A DNA stretch of 15,318 bases, taken from the NCBI GenBank assembly GCA_964526635.1, contig CAZGLR010000084.1, positions 1-15,318 on the forward strand, read 5' to 3'. The notes beneath the pieces are model-generated. The model saw nothing but the letters and a program-made list of their open reading frames with translations, was not told the DNA's origin and made no database searches. Of this stretch, positions 6,702 through 14,189 are shown piece after piece. The position numbers were made by a program, and so were the translations under genes. Every line of letters starts with the position of its first letter. Position 1 is the first letter of the stretch. Source of the stretch: CAZGLR01 sp964526635 (GTDB lineage Bacteria > Zixibacteria > MSB-5A5 > GN15 > JAAZOE01).

Positions 6702-7002
6702 CACGACCCGTTACTATTCTATTCCAATTATCCCGATGAATTTTTTATCCCATCCCCGGTATAGTTGATAAACCTCAAACCAGTATGTATAAAACGTCTC
6801 CGGACGTTGCCCATAGAACCTCCATCCGTACAACGTCCGCACTATCCCTATTTCTCCCTGCCTTTACAGGGCGAATAGAGACTTATTTCCTCTACTAAAA
6901 CCAGTTGTAAATCTGAATTTTTTTTGTATATTCACGGCTCCGGTGCGCTTGTGGAGACGGTAGACATAACGCGCTAACCAATGGGGCCTTAGGGGTGTGG
7001 AT
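6702..7002. other. 301-bp intergenic region: small hairpin, candidate promoter, no gene
   Basis: I see no coding sequence. A 6-bp hairpin AACGTC-TCCG-GACGTT lies near 6799-6814, without a T run, so it is a weak terminator candidate for nth at best. A second short hairpin (CCCTG/CAGGG) lies near 6857-6872. An A/T-rich patch at ~6905-6932 holds the candidate promoter for the phosphoesterase gene. The rest shows no feature I can support. Confidence 0.4.
6905..6932 (+). promoter_or_regulatory. Candidate promoter of the phosphoesterase-nifU operon
   Basis: TTGTAA (6905-6910), a 16-nt spacer containing eight T in a row, and TATATT (6927-6932). Transcription would start near 6939 and leave a ~64-nt leader before the ATG at 7003. 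Confidence 0.4.
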
Positions 7003-8766
7003 ATGAAACGGATGATGATGAAAATCGCTGTTTGTGTATTTGTTTTCGTGATAGTGCTCGGCGCCACTACCGCCACTGTCGCCAAAGAACGGCCGATTCG
7101 GTTTGCGATTATCGGTGACCGTACCGGAGGCCATGATCCCGGCGTCTATGGCCAGTGTATCCGGGAAATCGAATATCTCAAGCCGGAATTTGTCGTCACA
7201 GTCGGCGACATGATCGAGGGCTATACCGACGATACGACTGTCCTTAACAACGAATGGGATGAATATCTTGGCCTGCTGGAGCCGTTGTCGGCGCCGATGT
7301 ACTTTACCTCCGGCAACCACGACATCCTCAGCGATATTCAGTCCGAAGTATACCATCAGCGAATCGGTGAATCGAATTACAGCATGACCTATGAACAGGT
7401 GCTGTTTGTCTTTTTTGAAAACGGCCGCTGGGAGGAAAGCAGCCAGATCCCCGGCGAACGAATCCAATGGCTGATTGATGAACTCAGCGCCAATGACCAG
7501 ATGCCGTATAAAATAGTCTTTATGCACAAACCGTACTGGTACAAATCCACTGCCGAGGGTAAACCGGATACCCTTCACGCGATTTTCAAACGCTACGATG
7601 TCGATGCTGTCTTTACCGGCCATTTCCATCAGTATTTCACCGGTGAGTTCGAGGGGATCAAATATACCGGCATTGGCAGTTCCGGCGGCGGAACATATCA
7701 GGGCCCGACCGACATGAAATACCATTTTGCCTGGGTGACTATCGATGGTACCGATCTCCATGTTGCACCCATAGAGATGGGCGCGGTGAAGCCGTGGGAT
7801 TATATCACCGAAAATGATCTCCGGGTCTGTACTAAAATGCAGAAATTCGGCCTTGCTGCCGAGAAAATCATATTGCCTGAAAATATGCCGCTCACCGGCC
7901 GGCAGTTCAAATTGACGGTTAAAAACCTCGTCGATGGCCAGACCCTGGCTGATACGATTCGCTGGCAAAACACCGAGAACTGGACAATCGAGCCAGCCGA
8001 GATGACAGTCGAACTGGCTTCTGGTGAAAGTACGGTTTTGACCTTTACAGCCTCATGTTCCGGCGATGTGTATCCGCTGCCGCAGGCGGAGATGAGATTT
8101 CCCTACGACGATGGCAAGAAATCCAGTGCTGGATTATCGCTCTTGATCGGCCGCGAGGCAACTTGTGTCATGGCCGACAAAAAACCGAAAATCGACGGCA
8201 CCCTCACCGAGGCCTGCTGGGTGCAGCCGGTTACCGATCTTATGACTGCCGAGGGCGAAATGAAAACCGAGCCAGTCGAATTCTACTTTGCCTTCGATAA
8301 GAAAAATCTATATGTGGCTGCGCGCTGCACTGAGACGATGGTCGATTCGATCTATGCCGTTGTTGACAAACATGACGGCCCGGTCTATGGCGAAGACTGT
8401 GTCGGCTTTTTCATTCAGCCCGATTATGATACGGCCGTCGCGTACCAAGTATATATCAGCGCAGCCGGGACCGTGTTTGATCAGAAGCTGTTGCTGAACG
8501 AATACGGCTTTATAGATCATCTCCATTCCTGGAATGGGGACTATAGGGTCCAGACCTCTCGCACCGATAACCAGTGGGTGGTCGAGGCCGCCATCCCGTT
8601 AAAACAATGGGGTGTACAAGCAGACAGCGGCGAAAAAATGGGGATCAATTTCCGCCGCAAGCAGCATCGTCTCGGAACAGCCTCCGACTGGCAACCGATC
8701 GAATACGATCCCCGGTTCTACGGTGTCCTTCATTTAAAGCAGGCTGCCGCAGAACCGCCGAAATGA
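7003..8766 (+). CDS. Secreted calcineurin-like metallophosphoesterase with C-terminal CBM9-like domain
   Basis: 587 aa. Residues 1-27 are a signal peptide (MKRMMMK, then a hydrophobic core, ending ATVA-KE). Residues ~32-260 are a metallophosphoesterase domain with the five metal blocks in order: GDRTGG (38-43), GDM, GNHD, MHKPYW and TGHFHQY. A beta-rich linker (~290-390) follows. The last ~190 residues begin KPKIDGTLTEACW, which is the start pattern of CBM9-like carbohydrate-binding domains, and continue YFAFDKKNLYVAARC and FRRK, as in that family. The substrate cannot be told; a surface or periplasmic phosphate ester bound near sugar is a reasonable guess. The ATG at 7003 is preferred to the GTG at 6997, with AGGGGTG as a rough ribosome site. 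A nifU-type gene follows 18 bp later. Confidence 0.85.
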   Translation: MKRMMMKIAVCVFVFVIVLGATTATVAKERPIRFAIIGDRTGGHDPGVYGQCIREIEYLKPEFVVTVGDMIEGYTDDTTVLNNEWDEYLGLLEPLSAPMYFTSGNHDILSDIQSEVYHQRIGESNYSMTYEQVLFVFFENGRWEESSQIPGERIQWLIDELSANDQMPYKIVFMHKPYWYKSTAEGKPDTLHAIFKRYDVDAVFTGHFHQYFTGEFEGIKYTGIGSSGGGTYQGPTDMKYHFAWVTIDGTDLHVAPIEMGAVKPWDYITENDLRVCTKMQKFGLAAEKIILPENMPLTGRQFKLTVKNLVDGQTLADTIRWQNTENWTIEPAEMTVELASGESTVLTFTASCSGDVYPLPQAEMRFPYDDGKKSSAGLSLLIGREATCVMADKKPKIDGTLTEACWVQPVTDLMTAEGEMKTEPVEFYFAFDKKNLYVAARCTETMVDSIYAVVDKHDGPVYGEDCVGFFIQPDYDTAVAYQVYISAAGTVFDQKLLLNEYGFIDHLHSWNGDYRVQTSRTDNQWVVEAAIPLKQWGVQADSGEKMGINFRRKQHRLGTASDWQPIEYDPRFYGVLHLKQAAAEPPK

Positions 8767-8784
8767 CAACACGGGAGTTTTGTG

Positions 8785-9162
8785 ATGTACAATGACAAGA
8801 TTATGGATCATTTTCAGAACCCGCGTAATGCCGGTGAATTGAAGGATGCCGATGGTGTCGGCACTGTCGGTAACCCGGCCTGCGGCGATGTGATGACCAT
8901 ATACATAAACGTAAAAAGCAACATGATCACCGATATCCGCTTCAAGACTTTCGGCTGTGGCGCCGCGATAGCGTCGAGCTCGTATACCACCGAGTTGGTT
9001 AAGGGAAAGACGATCGACGAAGTCGAGAAATTCACCCGCAATGATGTCTCCGAGGGACTTGGCGGGCTGCCGCCGATCAAGATGCACTGCAGCAACCTGG
9101 CTCTCGATGCCCTGCGTGAAGCGATTAAAAATTACCGTGAAAAGCAGGGCAACGGTAATTAG
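8785..9162 (+). CDS. Fe-S cluster assembly scaffold, IscU/NifU N-terminal type
   Basis: 125 aa, the size of a stand-alone IscU-like scaffold on which [2Fe-2S] and [4Fe-4S] clusters are built before transfer to apoproteins. All ligands are present: C33 in GNPACGD with the adjacent D35, C58 in FGCGAAIASSS, and H101-C102 in PPIKMHCS. The start MYNDKIMDHFQNPRN is the family N-terminus. GGGAG (8773-8777) lies 7 nt before the ATG at 8785. A cysteine desulfurase (IscS/NifS), which normally accompanies it, is not in the window; the upstream phosphoesterase is an unusual neighbour. Either iscU or nifU naming would be defensible, so no symbol is given. Confidence 0.93.
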   Translation: MYNDKIMDHFQNPRNAGELKDADGVGTVGNPACGDVMTIYINVKSNMITDIRFKTFGCGAAIASSSYTTELVKGKTIDEVEKFTRNDVSEGLGGLPPIKMHCSNLALDALREAIKNYREKQGNGN

Positions 9163-9190
9163 GCCAACCCCTGTGAGTCAATATAACTTC

Positions 9191-9217
9191 CGGCGGGCAG
9201 ATCTTGTCCGCCGTTTT
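9191..9217 (+). terminator. Terminator after the Fe-S scaffold gene, immediately before mutM
   Basis: CGGCGG (9191-9196) pairs with CCGCCG (9208-9213), extendable by three inner pairs, and is followed by TTTT. It ends 14 nt before the mutM start codon, so it either insulates mutM or lies in its leader. Confidence 0.7.
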
Positions 9218-9231
9218 ATCAAAGGCATCGG

Positions 9232-10083
9232 ATGCCGGAACTTCCCGAAGTAGAAACAGTTTGCCGCGGCCTTCGCGAAACAATCGTCGATCAGACGATC
9301 GAGACTGTTACAATCAAACCCACCGCTCAAATTTATCCATCGAAAACAAAGTTTGCCCGCCTGCTGCGCAAAGCGACAATCACGACCATCGATCGGCGTG
9401 GCAAGAATATCCTGATCCGCCTTTCCAACGACTTTACCCTCTGGGTGCATCTTAAAATGACCGGCCATTTTTATTATCTCGATGACAGCCATCCGACCGG
9501 TAAACACGATCATGTCATGTTTAACTTTGCCGATAATCCCCTGACTTTGCGGTTCAACGATTATCGCCGTTTCGGACGCCTGCGAATTTTCCCGACTGCC
9601 ACGGTCATGCAGCAGCCGGGCCTGGTCGAACTCGGTCCGGAACCACTGGAGATTTCAGTCGAAGAATTCATCGCCCGAACCCGGCGGACCAGCCGCATGA
9701 TCAAACCGGCCCTGCTGGATCAATCGTTTCTGGCCGGGCTTGGGAATATTTATGCCGACGAGTCGCTCTTTCTCTCCAAAATTCATCCCAAGCGACTAAC
9801 TGACTCAATCGCCCCCCGTAAGCTCCGCGAATTGCATAGCCATATTCAAAACCTGCTGAACCGTTCGCTGGAACTGATGGGCACCTCGGTCGATACGTTT
9901 GCGGGGATCAACGGCAATCCCGGCGAATTCCAGAAATATTTGTTGGTCTATAGTCGTGAAAATCAGCCGTGTGTAGTCTGCAGTCGCCCGGTGATTCGGG
10001 AGAAAATAGGCAGCCGCAGCGCCCATTTCTGCCGCTACTGCCAGCGGCCGCCAGGAGTCAAGAAAGTCGCCGTTTCTGTTTGA
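9232..10083 (+). CDS. mutM: Formamidopyrimidine-DNA glycosylase (Fpg)
   Basis: 283 aa, normal length. It excises 8-oxoguanine and other oxidised purines and nicks the abasic site. The mature N-terminus P2-E3 (MPELPEVETV) holds the catalytic proline and glutamate. K58 in RRGKNILIRL is the beta-hairpin lysine. The helix-two-turn-helix segment reads LDQSFLAGLGNIYADE. The C-terminal zinc finger is complete, with Cys at 247, 250, 267 and 270. AAAGG (9221-9225) precedes the ATG. A terminator hairpin lies 14 nt upstream of the start, and no convincing promoter is seen between it and the gene; a TATAAC at 9182-9187 could be a -10 box upstream of the hairpin. nth, the other base-excision glycosylase, lies 2.5 kb upstream. 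Confidence 0.97.
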   Translation: MPELPEVETVCRGLRETIVDQTIETVTIKPTAQIYPSKTKFARLLRKATITTIDRRGKNILIRLSNDFTLWVHLKMTGHFYYLDDSHPTGKHDHVMFNFADNPLTLRFNDYRRFGRLRIFPTATVMQQPGLVELGPEPLEISVEEFIARTRRTSRMIKPALLDQSFLAGLGNIYADESLFLSKIHPKRLTDSIAPRKLRELHSHIQNLLNRSLELMGTSVDTFAGINGNPGEFQKYLLVYSRENQPCVVCSRPVIREKIGSRSAHFCRYCQRPPGVKKVAVSV

Positions 10084-10095
10084 CCGGCCACGGTC

Positions 10096-10123
10096 TTGAC
10101 TTGTCGCGCTAATTACGTACCTT
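10096..10123 (+). promoter_or_regulatory. Candidate promoter of the acyl-CoA dehydrogenase/hydratase operon
   Basis: TTGACT (10096-10101), 16-nt spacer, TACCTT (10118-10123). The -10 also fits the TAnnTT pattern of FCB-group promoters. The predicted start near 10130 gives a leader of about 50 nt. Confidence 0.4.
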
Positions 10124-10182
10124 AAATGCTTTACACCTGTATCCGGCAGATAGAAAACGAACATAAGAGAATGGAGTCTACC

Positions 10183-11037
10183 ATGATATCGAAATTGGGA
10201 ATTGTCGGCTGCGGACAGATGGGCGGCGGTATCGCACAGGTGGCTGCGGCGGCCGGCGTGAAGGTAATCGCCCGTGAAGTCTCCGGCGAATTGTGGAAGA
10301 AGGGCTTCGCCCGCATTGAAAAGAATCTTGATAAAGCGATCGAAAAGGGTAAGGCTGATCAGGCGCTCAAGGACAAAGTCATGGGCAATTTGAGCGGAAC
10401 GACTGAACTGTCTGAACTGGCCGATTGCGATCTGGTGGTCGAGGCGATTGTCGAACAGATGGAAGCCAAAGAAAAAGTCTTCAAGGAACTCGATAAAATC
10501 TGCAAACCGGAAACAATCCTGGCTACCAATACGTCATCACTGCCGGTCGGCGATATGGCCGCCGTGACCCAGCGCCGCGACAAATTCTGCGGTCTGCACT
10601 TCTTCAACCCGGTACACATGATGAAACTGGTCGAACTGGTCCGCACGATCGACACCTCCGATGAGACTATCGCCGTCGCCCGCGAATTCGCCGAAGCCTG
10701 TGGCAAGACAGTCGTCGATGCCCAGGATCGTCCCGGATTTATCGTCAATGCCCTTTTGGTGCCATATCTGCTGGATGCTATCCGCATGCTTGAAAACGGT
10801 GTCGCGTCGCGCGAGGATATCGACCAGGGGATGATGTACGGCTGCGGACACCCGATGGGACCGTTGACTCTCAACGATTTCATCGGTCTCGATACCATGC
10901 TGCACATCGCCGATATCATGTTCGAAGAATACAAAGATCACCATTATGCCGCTCCGCCGTTGCTGCGTCGCATGGTCAACGCCGGATATCTCGGCAAAAA
11001 ATCCGGACGCGGTTTCTACGACTACACCAAAAAGTAA
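10183..11037 (+). CDS. 3-hydroxybutyryl-CoA (3-hydroxyacyl-CoA) dehydrogenase
   Basis: 284 aa, the size of the single-function enzyme. It oxidises (S)-3-hydroxyacyl-CoA to 3-oxoacyl-CoA with NAD(P)+, or runs in reverse in butyrate-type metabolism. The N-terminal Rossmann motif is GIVGCGQMGGGIA (6-18). Active-site residues are all present: S118/S119 in TNTSSL, H139 in GLHFFNPVH, E151 in KLVELV and N189 in PGFIVNALLVPYL. The C-terminal domain has GCGHPMGPLTLNDFIGLD and ends GRGFYDY. Several in-frame ATGs precede it; I chose 10183 because GGAG (10173-10176) sits 6 nt upstream and the Rossmann strand begins right after it. The crotonase gene follows after 24 bp. hbd or fadB2 would be possible symbols. 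Confidence 0.95.
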   Translation: MISKLGIVGCGQMGGGIAQVAAAAGVKVIAREVSGELWKKGFARIEKNLDKAIEKGKADQALKDKVMGNLSGTTELSELADCDLVVEAIVEQMEAKEKVFKELDKICKPETILATNTSSLPVGDMAAVTQRRDKFCGLHFFNPVHMMKLVELVRTIDTSDETIAVAREFAEACGKTVVDAQDRPGFIVNALLVPYLLDAIRMLENGVASREDIDQGMMYGCGHPMGPLTLNDFIGLDTMLHIADIMFEEYKDHHYAAPPLLRRMVNAGYLGKKSGRGFYDYTKK

Positions 11038-11061
11038 TCTGATGATCGAAAGGATACACTA

Positions 11062-11841
11062 ATGGACTTTGAATATCTGGATATCAAAATCGAGGATCAG
11101 GTGGCGCTGGTTACCATCACCCGCGAAAAAGCCATGAATGCCCTCAATAAAGACGTGCTCAAAGAGCTGCACAAATTTCTGTCATCCAGCTGGCTGGGCG
11201 CCGATTTCCGCTGTGTGGTCATCACCGGCGCCGGGAAAGCGTTTGTCGCCGGGGCCGATATCGGCGAACTGGCCGCGCTCAACGCCGCCACCGCGGCCCA
11301 GACCGCCGAAATCGGTCAGTGGGTAATGAAGTCGATTGAGAATTTTCCCTGCCCGGTTATTGCAGCAATCAACGGTTTCGCACTGGGCGGAGGCTGCGAA
11401 CTGGCTATGGCCTGCGATATTCGCCTGGCCTCCGCAAAAGCCAAACTCCGTCAACCCGAAACCAACCTTGGTATTATCCCCGGCTATGGCGGTACCCAGC
11501 GGCTGGTGCGGCTGGTCGGCAAGGGCAAAGCCAAACAGTTGATTTTCACCGGTGATATGATCGATGCCGCCGAGGCATACCGTATTGGCCTGATCGATGA
11601 AGTCTATGCTCCCGATGATCTGCTGCCGAAAGCGCTCGAGATGGCAAAAAAGATCGCGTCCAAGAGCGCGCCCTCGATAAAATTGGCCAAGCTACTTATC
11701 AATCAGGGTAGCGAGATCTATTTGTCGGCGGCGATTTCAGCCGAGGGCAGCGCCTTTGGCACCAACTTCGGTTATGCCGACGCCAAAGAGGGTCTCACGG
11801 CCTTTCTGGAAAAACGCAAACCGGAGTTTAAGCATAAGTAA
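11062..11841 (+). CDS. Enoyl-CoA hydratase (crotonase family)
   Basis: 259 aa, typical length. It hydrates 2-enoyl-CoA to 3-hydroxyacyl-CoA, the step joined to the upstream dehydrogenase in beta-oxidation or crotonyl-CoA metabolism. Both catalytic glutamates are visible: E113 in GGGCELAMACD and E133 in RQPETNLGIIPGYGGTQRL, the 20-residue spacing seen in true hydratases. The oxyanion-hole segment AGADIGEL (63-70) is present. The start has AAAGGA (11049-11054) 7 nt upstream. It forms an operon with the dehydrogenase. Chain-length preference cannot be read from the sequence; crt is possible but not assigned. Confidence 0.94.
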   Translation: MDFEYLDIKIEDQVALVTITREKAMNALNKDVLKELHKFLSSSWLGADFRCVVITGAGKAFVAGADIGELAALNAATAAQTAEIGQWVMKSIENFPCPVIAAINGFALGGGCELAMACDIRLASAKAKLRQPETNLGIIPGYGGTQRLVRLVGKGKAKQLIFTGDMIDAAEAYRIGLIDEVYAPDDLLPKALEMAKKIASKSAPSIKLAKLLINQGSEIYLSAAISAEGSAFGTNFGYADAKEGLTAFLEKRKPEFKHK

Positions 11842-12366
11842 AATTGCGAGAATAATATTGGCTTCGTACGGGCGGGGATCTCCTCGCCCGTCGAAAGGTT
11901 GCATCAAACTCTGACGGTTGATTCCATCATTTTGGCCCGGGTTCAAAGACCCCGGGCCACCCGGTTAGACTATTGAAGCATCATCCCCGCGGGGTGTGGC
12001 ATTCAGATCAACGCCAACTTAGCTCATCTACCCGGTACCACACCCACAGGGTGTGGCATTCCGGCAAATAGCAACTTAGCTCATCTACAACATAAACCCA
12101 CGACTCCGCAGCGTAGCTGCTGCGTAGTGAGCGACAGATCGTAAGCATTAATCAATTGGTAGCCCGATTCGGCAGGATCGGGCGAATACTTCGTGGTTGG
12201 CGTACGTCCTCGTGCGCCAACATTGCTTTGCTGGCGGTCGCGGACGTCCGCCAGCCACTATAACCGGGTTGCCTACAGGCTTTAAACGCACGCCGGCAAT
12301 CACATCATCTCTTACAGCCAACCATCTCCTGCCGTATATCCTGTATATCGCCAAGAGGGGAAAACC
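11842..12366. other. 525-bp hairpin-rich non-coding region
   Basis: No gene is supported here. At least seven inverted repeats follow one another: 11868-11891 (10 bp, one G-T pair, tetraloop), 11933-11959 (TGGCCCGGG/CCCGGGCCA), 12038-12056 (CCACACCC/GGGTGTGG), 12107-12124 (CGCAGC/GCTGCG), 12162-12183 (GCCCGAT/ATCGGGC), 12196-12221 (11 bp, one G-T pair) and 12230-12255 (GCTGGCGG/CCGCCAGC). None is followed by a clear T run, so they are not standard terminators, although the first may end the hydratase transcript. A 40-bp direct repeat lies within (annotated separately). The tail end (~12325-12366) holds the ribosome site of the amidotransferase gene. Confidence 0.7.
11992..12088 (+). repeat. 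Two copies of a 40-bp direct repeat, 57-bp period
   Basis: Copies span 11992-12031 and 12049-12088. Each starts GGGTGTGGCATTC and ends AACTTAGCTCATCTAC, with a diverged centre of about ten bases. The start of copy 2 pairs with CCACACCC just before it to form a hairpin. Such conserved ends around a variable centre suggest a dispersed intergenic repeat unit rather than simple slippage. Confidence 0.75.
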
Positions 12367-13059
12367 ATGAACATCCACTGGATCCAGCATGTACCGTTTG
12401 AACATCTGGGAGCAATCGAGCAATGGATCTCAGGTCGCGGACATACCGCCTCAGTCACCCGGGTGCATCAATCGGGCTATACGTTTCCATCGCCCGAGGA
12501 TTTCGATGCATTAATCCTCATGGGGGGGCCGATGAATGGCGAAGACCATATCAACTGCCCCTGGCTGATTAAAGAGAAGGAACTGGTCAAAGACAGCATC
12601 TGCTCCGGCAAAAAAGTTCTCGGCATCTGCCTCGGCGCCCAGATTATCGCCTCGGCCCTGGGCTCACGAATATATACCTGCCGGAACAAAGAAGTCGGCT
12701 TCTGGCCGGTGCAGACGAATGTCGTCGCGCATCATCCGCTGGGCGATCTCTTCGATGATGAAACTATGGCTTTCCACTGGCACGGCGAAACTTTCGATCT
12801 CCCGCTCGATGCTGTCCGGCTTATCTCCAGCGACAACTGCCTTAATCAGGCCTTTGCTATCGGCGATACTGTCTTCGGCCTGCAATGCCATTTCGAGATG
12901 ACCCCCGATGGCGCCAAAAGTCTGATCGATTATTGCCCTGCCGATATCAATGCCGTTGGGCCGTTCATTGAGTCACCCGACAGGATGCTGGGCGATGAGC
13001 GGCGTTTCGAAGAGATCAATAAACGCATGCATCGCATCCTGGATCGGTTTTTGAAATGA
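12367..13059 (+). CDS. Class I glutamine amidotransferase (GATase1 / GuaA-N-like)
   Basis: 230 aa. A stand-alone GATase1 fold of the type that hydrolyses glutamine or a gamma-glutamyl compound. The triad is present: nucleophile C88 in GICLGAQ, H175 and E177 in LQCHFE. The oxyanion strand MGGPMNGED (52-60) is also seen. No synthetase domain is attached, so it is not GMP synthase itself; similar free-standing proteins act on gamma-glutamyl amines or are uncharacterised. GAGGGG lies just before the ATG. It stands alone after the hairpin region, and the next gene begins 66 bp later with its own promoter match. Confidence 0.88.
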   Translation: MNIHWIQHVPFEHLGAIEQWISGRGHTASVTRVHQSGYTFPSPEDFDALILMGGPMNGEDHINCPWLIKEKELVKDSICSGKKVLGICLGAQIIASALGSRIYTCRNKEVGFWPVQTNVVAHHPLGDLFDDETMAFHWHGETFDLPLDAVRLISSDNCLNQAFAIGDTVFGLQCHFEMTPDGAKSLIDYCPADINAVGPFIESPDRMLGDERRFEEINKRMHRILDRFLK

Positions 13060-13090
13060 ATAGTCTCTTTATGGCTCCCATAATCAACCC

Positions 13091-13119
13091 TTGACCAGGA
13101 CCATCATTTTCCCTATCAC
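13091..13119 (+). promoter_or_regulatory. Candidate promoter of the cupin gene (leaderless)
   Basis: TTGACC (13091-13096), 17-nt spacer, TATCAC (13114-13119), then 6 nt to the ATG. No Shine-Dalgarno site lies before that ATG. The usual initiation distance would place the mRNA 5' end at the start codon. Confidence 0.45.
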
Positions 13120-13125
13120 TCTATT

Positions 13126-13488
13126 ATGAAATATATAACTTCAAAACAGACTCAGTGGTCCGAGCAGCCGGGCTACAATCGCGGTGTGATGATGCCCTAT
13201 GGCATCGAGGGCTATGACGATGTTCAGGTCCAGGTGACCGATATCCATGCCGGCAGTACCGTCGGCAACCATTATCATCCCAAACAAACCGAGTTTATCT
13301 ATATGCTTGAGGGGGCGTTGACCCTGAAACTCGAAAAAGGGACTATCACCGCCGAAGCCGGCGACCTTGTCGTCATCGAACCGGGTGATGTCCATGCCGC
13401 GGCCAACGATGGCGAAATCACCGCGAAACTGCTTACTGTCAAAGTCAATGGCTCCCCCGATGATTCAGTCTGGATGGATGAGAAGTAG
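13126..13488 (+). CDS. Small single-domain cupin protein
   Basis: 120 aa, a single beta-barrel cupin. Motif 1 supplies H49, H51 and E56 (GNHYHPKQTEF, then IYMLEG) and motif 2 supplies H90 (PGDVHAA), the full three-His-one-Glu metal site. Such proteins bind Fe, Mn, Ni or Zn and range from sugar isomerases to dioxygenases and sensors; the reaction cannot be told here. No signal peptide, so it is cytoplasmic. A membrane protein gene starts 17 bp after its stop and is probably in the same transcript. Confidence 0.88.
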   Translation: MKYITSKQTQWSEQPGYNRGVMMPYGIEGYDDVQVQVTDIHAGSTVGNHYHPKQTEFIYMLEGALTLKLEKGTITAEAGDLVVIEPGDVHAAANDGEITAKLLTVKVNGSPDDSVWMDEK

Positions 13489-13505
13489 GCCGAGAGGGGG
13501 ATGTA

Positions 13506-14009
13506 TTGAATGCTGCCCATCTTCATGTCATGCTCAATCATTTCCCGATTTTCGGCATAATGTTCGGATTCGCATTTCTGGTTATCGGCATGGTCTTCAA
13601 AAAGCCAATTCATATCAAATCGGCAATGTGGATTGTGATCATAGTCGCGCTGGCGACAATCCCCGTGTTCCTTACCGGCGAGGGTGCCGAGGAAGTGATC
13701 GAGGGCTACCCCGATATCTCCAGAGAGGTGATTCACGAGCATGAGGAATGGGGTGAAAAGGCCCTGATTGTGACTCTGCTGATCGGGATAATCGCGTTGA
13801 TTGGATTTTTACTCCAGATATTCACCAAAACGCTGTCACCAGGGGTACCCTGGGTGCTACTGATTTTAATCCTGGGTGATTTTGTCATTCTCTATGAAAC
13901 CGCTGAACATGGCGGCAAAATTATCCACAGAGAATTCGAGGCCGGCCAAAAAACCCCCAGCGATTACGATTTTTACGAGGATATCGATACCCTTGATGCC
14001 GGTGATTAG
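13506..14009 (+). CDS. Four-helix membrane protein, DUF2231-like, TTG start
   Basis: 167 aa. Four hydrophobic segments at about 9-31, 37-57, 85-108 and 113-131. The N-terminal HLHVMLNHFPIFG and later EHGGKIIH give histidines at both ends of the helices, a pattern seen in DUF2231-type membrane proteins, some of which are suspected haem or redox proteins. The C-terminus is acidic (YDFYEDIDTLDAGD). The TTG at 13506 is the best start: GAGGGGG lies 5 nt upstream, and the first in-frame ATG (13530) would remove the HLH motif. It lies 17 bp after the cupin. A weak 4-5 bp hairpin followed by TTTTT near 13998-14023 may terminate it. Confidence 0.72.
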   Translation: MNAAHLHVMLNHFPIFGIMFGFAFLVIGMVFKKPIHIKSAMWIVIIVALATIPVFLTGEGAEEVIEGYPDISREVIHEHEEWGEKALIVTLLIGIIALIGFLLQIFTKTLSPGVPWVLLILILGDFVILYETAEHGGKIIHREFEAGQKTPSDYDFYEDIDTLDAGD

Positions 14010-14036
14010 GCCGGTACCTTTTTGGAATTCCATTGC

Positions 14037-14070
14037 CAAAAAAAACGCCGCGATCTGGCGATCGCGGCGT
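14037..14070 (-). terminator. Rho-independent terminator for minus-strand transcript
   Basis: A perfect 11-bp stem (arms 14045-14055 and 14060-14070, ACGCCGCGATC/GATCGCGGCGT, loop TGGC) is followed on the minus strand by eight T. It lies 120 bp after the 60-aa gene. On the plus strand no T run follows, so plus-strand use is unlikely. Confidence 0.88.
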
Positions 14071-14146
14071 GGGCACGGTATTACTGCATAAGGACACGTT
14101 TTGAGCGATGGGCGCGGGAGGTGTTTTCTATGAAGTGGCCCATCGC
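14037..14146 (-). ncRNA. Structured 3'-UTR module B (CCTCC box, CGTGCCCAC box, terminator)
   Basis: On the minus strand, CTTCATAGAAAACACCTCC (14135-14117) lies in the 24-nt loop of a perfect 9-bp stem (GCGATGGGC/GCCCATCGC, arms 14146-14138 and 14113-14105). CGTGCCCAC (14077-14069) follows, then the terminator. The box order and wording match module A at 547-617, although the gap between the boxes is 39 nt here and 10 nt there. This could be the 3' UTR of the 60-aa gene or a separate small RNA. Confidence 0.45.
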
Positions 14147-14189
14147 CATTAATCTGAATAAGTAAGAGTCTCTCAGTCTTTTGCTTCGC

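Noticed and set aside
6895..7968. 357-aa open frame on the minus strand
   Set aside because: Antisense to the phosphoesterase gene. The opposite frame has a signal peptide and all five metallophosphoesterase motifs, while this one shows no domain and no ribosome site.
10359..10934. 191-aa open frame on the minus strand
   Set aside because: Shadow of the 3-hydroxyacyl-CoA dehydrogenase; Ser-rich low-quality sequence typical of antisense frames.
11992..12088. CRISPR array
   Set aside because: Only two repeat units, each with a diverged centre, and no cas genes nearby.
12148..12423. 91-aa minus-strand frame across the hairpin region
   Set aside because: It overlaps the start of the amidotransferase, lacks a ribosome site and merely reads through inverted repeats.
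14130..14165. 12-codon frame MKWPIAINLNK after GGGAGG
   Set aside because: The GGGAGG is the complement of the CCTCC box of module B on the minus strand, which has a near twin at 601-605 with no following start codon. A leader peptide is therefore unlikely.
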